A model generated the notes under the pieces. The model did not search any database. It saw only the letters and a program-made list of their open reading frames with translations, and was not told where the DNA came from. DNA of 10,908 nucleotides from JAVBPB01 sp031549965 (GTDB lineage Bacteria; Bacillota; Clostridia; Lachnospirales; Lachnospiraceae). Each line of letters starts with the position of its first letter. Within the stretch, counting starts at the first letter, position 1. The DNA lies in NCBI GenBank assembly GCA_031549965.1, contig JAVBPB010000108.1, positions 1 to 10,908 of the forward strand, written 5' to 3'. The translations under genes and the position numbers were made by a program. This document shows positions 6,620 through 10,908 of the stretch, one piece after another.

Positions 6620-7669
6620 ATGAAAAAGAAAATTTTAATTTATATGGTTTTAGCTTTAGCAATTGTTTTTTCCGGATGTGCTAAAAAAGCAGACCTTTAC
6701 GTTTATAACTGGGGTGAATATATTGATCCTGAAACAATTAAAATGTTTGAAGAGGAAACCGGTTTAAAGGTTAATCTTGATACCTTTGAAACTAATGAGG
6801 ACATGTATCCTAAAATTCAAACAGGAGCTGTAAAATATGATGTTATTTGTTCTTCTGATTATATGATTCAAAGAATGATTGAAGAAGATTTACTTTATGA
6901 ATTAAACTTTAATAATATTCCAAATATTAAAAATATTGGTGATATTTATATGGAAAGCTCTAAGGAATTTGATTCACAAAATAAATATTCTGTACCTTAT
7001 TGTTTTGGAACTGTTGGTATTCTTTATAACAAGACTATGGTTAATGAACCTGTTGATAGCTGGTCTATTCTATGGGATGAAAAGTATAAGGATAATGTTT
7101 TAATGCAAAGAAGTGTAAGGGATGCTTTTGGGATAACTTTAAAACTTCTAGGATATTCTCTTAATTCTACTAATGAAACTGAACTTGAGGAAGCTAAAAA
7201 TAAGTTGGCTGAACAAAGAGAAAAAGGTGTTGTACAGGCCTATGTTATTGATGAGGTTAGGGATAAAATGATTGGTAATTCTGCTGCTTTAGGTGTTATT
7301 TATTCTGGTGAGGCTATTTATACTAAGCGTGAAAATCCTGATTTGGAATATGTTATTCCAAAGGAAGGCTCTAATATGTGGATTGATTCTTGGGTTGTGC
7401 CAAAGAATGCGGAACATAAAGAGAATGCAGAGAAGTTTATTAACTTTTTATGCAGGGCGGATATTGCTTTAATGAATTTTGAATTTATTACTTATTCAAC
7501 TCCTAATATGGCGGCTAGGGAACTTATTGAGGATGAGGATATTAAGAATAGTACTATTGCTTTTCCTACTGATGAAATGCTTAAGAATTGTGAGACTTTT
7601 AAATATTTAGGCGTGGATGTTGATGAAGTTTATAATTATAAATGGAAAGAGGTTCTTTCAGGGGAGTAA
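6620..7669 (+). CDS. potD: Polyamine-binding lipoprotein PotD
   Basis: This 349-residue extracellular substrate-binding protein delivers spermidine or putrescine to PotBC. A lipoprotein signal ends at FSG-C20. The mature start, ADLYVYNWGEYIDPETI, is the typical PotD/PotF opening. In E. coli PotD, aromatic and acidic residues line the pocket; apparent counterparts here are W31 and Y34, SSDY (78-81), W254 and D256 (in WIDS). The acidic pair formed by D168 and E171 in E. coli seems to be S165 and D168 here, by hand alignment. GGAG (6607-6610) lies nine bases before ATG 6620; a TTG directly in front (6617) would add one residue. It is the last gene of the operon, ending at the bidirectional terminator. 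The substrate-binding role is firm; which polyamine is preferred is not. Confidence 0.93.
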   Translation: MKKKILIYMVLALAIVFSGCAKKADLYVYNWGEYIDPETIKMFEEETGLKVNLDTFETNEDMYPKIQTGAVKYDVICSSDYMIQRMIEEDLLYELNFNNIPNIKNIGDIYMESSKEFDSQNKYSVPYCFGTVGILYNKTMVNEPVDSWSILWDEKYKDNVLMQRSVRDAFGITLKLLGYSLNSTNETELEEAKNKLAEQREKGVVQAYVIDEVRDKMIGNSAALGVIYSGEAIYTKRENPDLEYVIPKEGSNMWIDSWVVPKNAEHKENAEKFINFLCRADIALMNFEFITYSTPNMAARELIEDEDIKNSTIAFPTDEMLKNCETFKYLGVDVDEVYNYKWKEVLSGE

Positions 7670-7740
7670 ATAGTTAAAAGTTTTATTCACAGGTACTTCA
7701 AGAAGGTCTTATAAGCAAACTAACAATATGCACTAAACAT

Positions 7741-7794
7741 AAAATAATGAAACGCAGCTAATCATTTCAATGATTAACTGCGTTTCATTATTTT
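7741..7794. terminator. Bidirectional terminator between potD and amylase
   Basis: Arms 7741-7766 and 7769-7794 form a 26-bp stem with a 2-4 nt loop and one imperfect pair. Outer A-runs pair with T-runs, giving a U-tail in both directions. The imperfect position is a C-A mismatch in the plus-strand RNA but a G-U wobble in the minus-strand RNA. It lies 71 bp after the potD stop and 25 bp past the amylase stop, serving convergent genes. Confidence 0.92.
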
Positions 7795-7819
7795 AAGTAA
7801 AGACTATTCTTAATTTCTT

Positions 7820-10450
7820 TTATTTCGGTGTACCACTTGATATTACTCCATTTTTAATAGTATAAGTTCCTGCACTATTAAGTTGATAATTGCTTCCATT
7901 GTTACTATCCCAAGTACCACTTCCATTATTGAAGCATGCTGTTAATCCAGATGCACTTCCTAAGTTAATTGTAATTACTTTATATCCGCTTACACTTGAA
8001 CTGCTCATTTGTACACCTGGAGCTGCTGTCCATGAACCGTTAGTTGGTTGGTAGTGAATGTATGAATTACTCCATCCTGTGTAATAGTAAACTGTAATTT
8101 CATTAGTCGTTGAAGCACTTGGAGCTCCTTGACTAATTACACCATTAACCACTTTGTATATTCCTGGAGTTGTAAATGTGTAGTTGCTTGAATTGTTGTT
8201 ATCCCATGAACCGCTTCCATTATTGAAGCAAGCTGTTAATGTAGTTTCTGTTCCCATTTCAATTGTCGCTACTTTATATCCACTTACTTCTGAGTTACTC
8301 ATTTGCACTCCTGGTGCTGTAGTCCATGTTCCATTGCCAATTCTGTAGTGGATGTATTCTGATGAATTTGTTGTTTTATAGTAAATTACCATTTGAGTTC
8401 CAGTTGAAGGTTCTACCGGCTCAGTTGGATCTACTGGATCAACAGGGTCTACTGGATTTATTACTCTGCCATTAATATTGTATGTCGCATTATTAACTAC
8501 TGCATAACCTGATAATTGAGAAGATGGAGTTTGTTTTGTTCCATCATTGAATATAACTAATGGTGTTGTATAGTCTGCATCAAAGTTAAGAACATATTTG
8601 CCATTTTCTAATGTCATGGCAACTCCTGGCCAAGCTGCTAATTTTTTTACAGTAGATCCACTTTCATCATAAACATATGCATTAATGTTAGTTCCCCATG
8701 AATCTGGTTTTTCAAAGTAAATTGTTGTGCCAGTTGCTTCTGCTTTTGTAAAGTTGTATGTTGTTGATACTGATACTCCGTTTAGTATACCTGTTAACAA
8801 TAAAGTATATGTTGTTCCGAATGCATCACTTGCACCAAATGTTAATGTTTGACCATTTGTATATGATCCACTTACATTGTTTGATGCGTTTGAAGATGTT
8901 AATGAATATGTTGCATTATCTACATTTTCACTCTTTAATGTAAGGCTTATTGAATCTGTAAATTTAGCTACAACTCCATCAGCTGATACTTTTGGTGTTG
9001 GAGCATTTTTGTATAATACTACTACTGAACGAGCTGGCAATGTTCCTGTAACGTTTCCATTTGACACTGTAAATTGATTGTGATTATCTGTTTGGTTTGT
9101 ATAGCTTCCGTTAGCTAAATTCGTTGCTGATGAAAGACTGAAATCAGAGCTGTTTAAGTTAATAATAACTACACCTTTTGTTCCACGTTCAATCATAAGA
9201 ACTTTTGTATTTCCATTTGGGTTACGAAGATATTCGTTTTCTCCTACCATTGCATTTCTAAATTTGTTAACTGCTGCTACTTCATCATCAAAGAATAAGT
9301 TACTTCCTCTGTCACCCATTTTTGTAAGTTCTGGGAATCGGTTATCCCAAGTTTGTCCACCGCCACCTACTGGTCTGCTAAAGAATAATGGGGTACCACC
9401 GCTTCTTGCTGCTATAACTGCCCAGCTCAATTTGATTTGTTCATCATTCATCCATTCAGATGAGCCGTAATCTGAAATATCATTTGCATAGTTATCATGT
9501 GATTCTACCCAAGTTACAATTTTATCAGCACTTACACCTATATCATAGTTTATAAGAGTTGATGCATTAAAGCTATTGCTTCCAATACTATCTCTAAGTT
9601 TTTTGCCGTAGTTTGATGCTGTAACGCTCATGTAGTTTGCATATGCTGCATCTCTTGAAATACTATCTTGAAGAACTTCTCCGTATTGGAATTCAGAACC
9701 ATTGCTTAATACGTTTGGCCAGAAGTTTCCGCCGAATCCGCTATCATCTGGAAGTTCAATATGTTTAGCTGCATCATATCTAAATCCGTCTGCACCTAAT
9801 TGAACACATCTTAATAAATAGTTTTTAATATAGTTTTGTACACTTGTATTTTGTGTATTGTTATCCCAAAGTCCTAAAAGTGCAAGTTGTGTTACCTGAT
9901 ATCTGCTGTTCCAATCTGTAATTGAAGTATTTGTGTGGAAAAAGTTTGAGTTGCTTGTAATGTTTGATGAAACTTTACTCTTATCGCTTGTAACATGGTT
10001 AGCTACTACGTCAACTATAACTTTAATTCCATATCTTTCTGCCTCTGCACACATTGCAGAAAATTCTGCTTCTGTTCCTAATTGATAGTTTCCAATTACA
10101 TAATCTGTTGGTTGATAATGATACCACCATTGATTTGTAAATTTTAAATTTCCGCCATTACCTACTACGCAGGCATTTGCTGGAGAAGTTTGTATTGTGG
10201 TATACCCTGATTGTGCAATTAATTGCATATTATTTTTAATTGTATTAAATGACCAGCACCATGCATGTAATATTGTACCATCTTTAATATTGTTGGCTAA
10301 GCCATATTCTGTAGACTGGGCAGCTTGTACAAACATACCATTTTGAGAATACAATCCTGAAAATGGTGCTACCATAATTGCCATAATTGTTAATAATGTT
10401 AATAATCTTTTTGAAACTCTTTTTCCCTTTAAAAATTCTTTAAACAGCAT
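7820..10450 (-). CDS. amyE: Secreted AmyE-type alpha-amylase with CBM26-CBM25-CBM25
   Basis: This 876-residue endo-acting alpha-amylase cuts internal alpha-1,4 bonds of starch. The start at 10450 is set by GGAGG (10458-10462 on the plus strand), seven bases away. A long signal peptide ends near VQAA (41-44). The GH13 catalytic region (about 55-400) closely resembles B. subtilis AmyE (GH13_28), for example in GTILHAWCWSFNTIK, DVVANH (147-152), DGFRYDAAKH with nucleophile D226, YGEVLQD with E258 and ESHDNY with D319. Region II has Y225 where AmyE has F. Domain C ends near 482. An Ig-like domain (about 486-572) and a CBM26-like module (about 575-655), also found in AmyE, follow. Unlike AmyE, the protein then has a PVDP linker (666-682) and two CBM25 modules (685-776, 783-875). 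There is no LPXTG or other C-terminal anchor, so it is probably released. The symbol reflects family resemblance only. Confidence 0.95.
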   Translation of the reverse strand: MLFKEFLKGKRVSKRLLTLLTIMAIMVAPFSGLYSQNGMFVQAAQSTEYGLANNIKDGTILHAWCWSFNTIKNNMQLIAQSGYTTIQTSPANACVVGNGGNLKFTNQWWYHYQPTDYVIGNYQLGTEAEFSAMCAEAERYGIKVIVDVVANHVTSDKSKVSSNITSNSNFFHTNTSITDWNSRYQVTQLALLGLWDNNTQNTSVQNYIKNYLLRCVQLGADGFRYDAAKHIELPDDSGFGGNFWPNVLSNGSEFQYGEVLQDSISRDAAYANYMSVTASNYGKKLRDSIGSNSFNASTLINYDIGVSADKIVTWVESHDNYANDISDYGSSEWMNDEQIKLSWAVIAARSGGTPLFFSRPVGGGGQTWDNRFPELTKMGDRGSNLFFDDEVAAVNKFRNAMVGENEYLRNPNGNTKVLMIERGTKGVVIINLNSSDFSLSSATNLANGSYTNQTDNHNQFTVSNGNVTGTLPARSVVVLYKNAPTPKVSADGVVAKFTDSISLTLKSENVDNATYSLTSSNASNNVSGSYTNGQTLTFGASDAFGTTYTLLLTGILNGVSVSTTYNFTKAEATGTTIYFEKPDSWGTNINAYVYDESGSTVKKLAAWPGVAMTLENGKYVLNFDADYTTPLVIFNDGTKQTPSSQLSGYAVVNNATYNINGRVINPVDPVDPVDPTEPVEPSTGTQMVIYYKTTNSSEYIHYRIGNGTWTTAPGVQMSNSEVSGYKVATIEMGTETTLTACFNNGSGSWDNNNSSNYTFTTPGIYKVVNGVISQGAPSASTTNEITVYYYTGWSNSYIHYQPTNGSWTAAPGVQMSSSSVSGYKVITINLGSASGLTACFNNGSGTWDSNNGSNYQLNSAGTYTIKNGVISSGTPK
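7826..8398 (-). repeat. Tandem CBM25 starch-binding modules
   Basis: Two modules of 91-93 residues (8123-8398 and 7826-8104) are joined by a six-residue spacer. By hand count 55 of 91 aligned residues are identical, highest in APGVQMS, VSGYKV and LTACFNNGSG. The residues expected to contact sugar are present in both: H701, W709 and W749 in the first; H799, W807 and W847 in the second. The second module has an extra W793 where the first has N695. Confidence 0.85.
8405..8455 (-). repeat. PVDP-repeat interdomain linker
   Basis: Residues 666-682 consist of three PVDP-type units followed by degenerate TEP/VEP units. This proline/acid-rich stretch is a typical extended linker between the AmyE-like core and the added CBM25 pair, and marks the likely junction where those modules were gained. 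Confidence 0.75.
8486..8728 (-). other. CBM26-like starch-binding module
   Basis: Residues about 575-655 carry TIYFEKPDSWG, AYVYDESG, AAWPGVAM and VIFNDGTKQTP. These are the pattern of the C-terminal starch-binding module of AmyE and other CBM26 proteins, including the aromatic residues Y578, W585 and W607. Confidence 0.8.
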
Positions 10451-10521
10451 TCCTAATCCTCCATTTTTGAAATCCAGTTAATTGTGTCATCTTTTTCATA
10501 AATTACAAATGCGCACATTTT

Positions 10522-10535
10522 AAACAACGTTTCCA
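10522..10535 (-). promoter_or_regulatory. Candidate cre/LacI-family operator of amylase
   Basis: On the minus strand this reads TGGAAACGTTGTTT, with the central AACGTT palindrome and TGNAANCGNT half of a catabolite-responsive element; 11 of 14 consensus positions match. It sits 72 bp upstream of the amylase start codon and about 70 bp downstream of the predicted transcription start. There CcpA or a maltose/starch LacI-type repressor could block elongation. Confidence 0.5.
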
Positions 10536-10559
10536 AAATTTATTAGATGCGTCCATCTC

Positions 10560-10592
10560 TGAATTAATTGCTATGTTTATACAATTAATTCA
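10560..10592. repeat. Perfect 11-bp inverted repeat in amylase leader
   Basis: TGAATTAATTG (10560-10570) and its exact reverse complement (10582-10592) flank an 11-bp spacer. It lies about 13-45 bases downstream of the predicted amylase transcription start. It can be an operator with two half-sites one turn or more apart, or a leader RNA stem. A second small hairpin (AGATG/CATCT, 10545-10558) follows it. Confidence 0.55.
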
Positions 10593-10611
10593 TTTAAACT
10601 TTGTTTGTAAC

Positions 10612-10643
10612 ATTATAGTAAAATATTCCAAAAATATTTTCAA
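10612..10643 (-). promoter_or_regulatory. Probable amylase promoter
   Basis: A perfect TATAAT on the minus strand (10612-10617) is the best -10 box upstream of the amylase. The nearest -35-like hexamer, TTGAAA (10638-10643), is 20 bp away, which is too long for a good promoter, so activation or a different -35 may be involved. The resulting leader would be about 155 nt. Confidence 0.4.
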
Positions 10644-10689
10644 TGGAAATACTTTACAAAAAAAAAATATTTTTTAGTGAAAATGCTAC

Positions 10690-10727
10690 AAAAAAATCGC
10701 CTAAGGCATGCTTTATAGGGCTTTTTT
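10690..10727. terminator. Weak bidirectional terminator candidate
   Basis: GCCTA (10699-10703) can pair with TAGGGC (10716-10721) with one bulged G, flanked by A-runs on the left and T-runs on the right. The stem is short. If real, it would most usefully end a minus-strand transcript entering from beyond the right edge. Confidence 0.3.
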
Positions 10728-10908
10728 ACTATTTTTGAGGAGGCCTACTGGAAAAGTCATTTTAAGAAAGTGGATTAATTTTTTAGATGATGATAGGCGT
10801 ATATATATACAATTGTTTGCCTTACCCTCCTTCAGCATGTTTTTTACAAGCCTTTGCTATGCAAAGTCTTGACAAAACATAAACGCTTCGTCGGCCGGTC
10901 TGCACAAT
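10728..10908. other. Right flank without a recognised gene
   Basis: No supported gene is seen here. It holds a 12-bp palindrome GTATATATATAC (10799-10810) and a hairpin CTTTGC-TAT-GCAAAG (10852-10866), extended by three more pairs after one mismatch (10848-10870). The last 60 bases are noticeably more GC-rich than the rest. Two frames stay open to the edge. One is on the minus strand and ends at 10822 with ...KACKKHAEGG; the other is on the plus strand and reads ...KVLTKHKRFVGRSAQ. Either could be the end of a gene outside the window, but neither is recognised. Confidence 0.4.

Noticed and set aside
8758..9077. Two plus-strand frames of 61 and 66 codons inside the amylase gene
   Set aside because: They lie opposite well-conserved amylase domains, have biased composition (M/L-rich for the first) and no start signals.
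1..10908. CRISPR array, tRNA, rRNA, riboswitch or complete insertion sequence
   Set aside because: No regularly spaced repeats, tRNA-like cloverleaf, conserved riboswitch core or transposase was seen on either strand by reading; a covariance-model search would be needed to exclude small RNAs fully.

Overview
The window is AT-rich (roughly one third G+C by eye). It uses strong AGGAGG-type ribosome binding sites, near-consensus sigma-A promoters and T-run terminators, and encodes Gram-positive lipoproteins. This fits a low-GC Firmicute, most likely an anaerobic clostridium such as a Lachnospiraceae member. The genus is an inference from gene content and style; there is no rRNA or other marker in the window.

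Layout. Positions 1-391 are a non-coding or poorly coding flank with a doubtful 50-codon reading frame, a promoter and a leader inverted repeat. At 392-3064 (+) lies a lipid-anchored type I pullulanase (CBM41, CBM48, GH13), closed by a strong terminator at 3114-3146. A second transcription unit starts at a perfect TTGACA/TATAAT promoter (3252-3279), followed by alternating palindromic half-sites. It encodes an XRE-cupin regulator (3379-3918) and a full polyamine ABC importer, potA-potB-potC-potD (3937-7669), whose genes overlap or are tightly spaced. A 26-bp-stem bidirectional terminator (7741-7794) separates potD from the convergent last gene. That gene, 7820-10450 (-), is a large secreted alpha-amylase of the Bacillus subtilis AmyE type, carrying a CBM26 and two tandem CBM25 starch-binding modules. 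Its leader holds a candidate cre/LacI-family operator and a perfect 11-bp inverted repeat. Positions 10625-10908 contain no convincing gene.

How the genes work together. The amylase is predicted to be released and to cut alpha-1,4 bonds in starch while its three binding modules hold the granule or chain. The pullulanase, tethered to the cell membrane, would debranch the resulting alpha-1,6-containing dextrins. The pot operon between them imports spermidine or putrescine and is probably controlled by its own XRE-cupin gene. No sequence link shows shared regulation of the polyamine operon with the starch genes.

No clearly unprecedented system is visible. The best leads are regulatory: the half-site array in front of xre-potABCD, the leader inverted repeats of both starch genes, and the GGAAACGTT cores in the amylase leader and inside the pullulanase gene. 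The two window edges are also unexplained.
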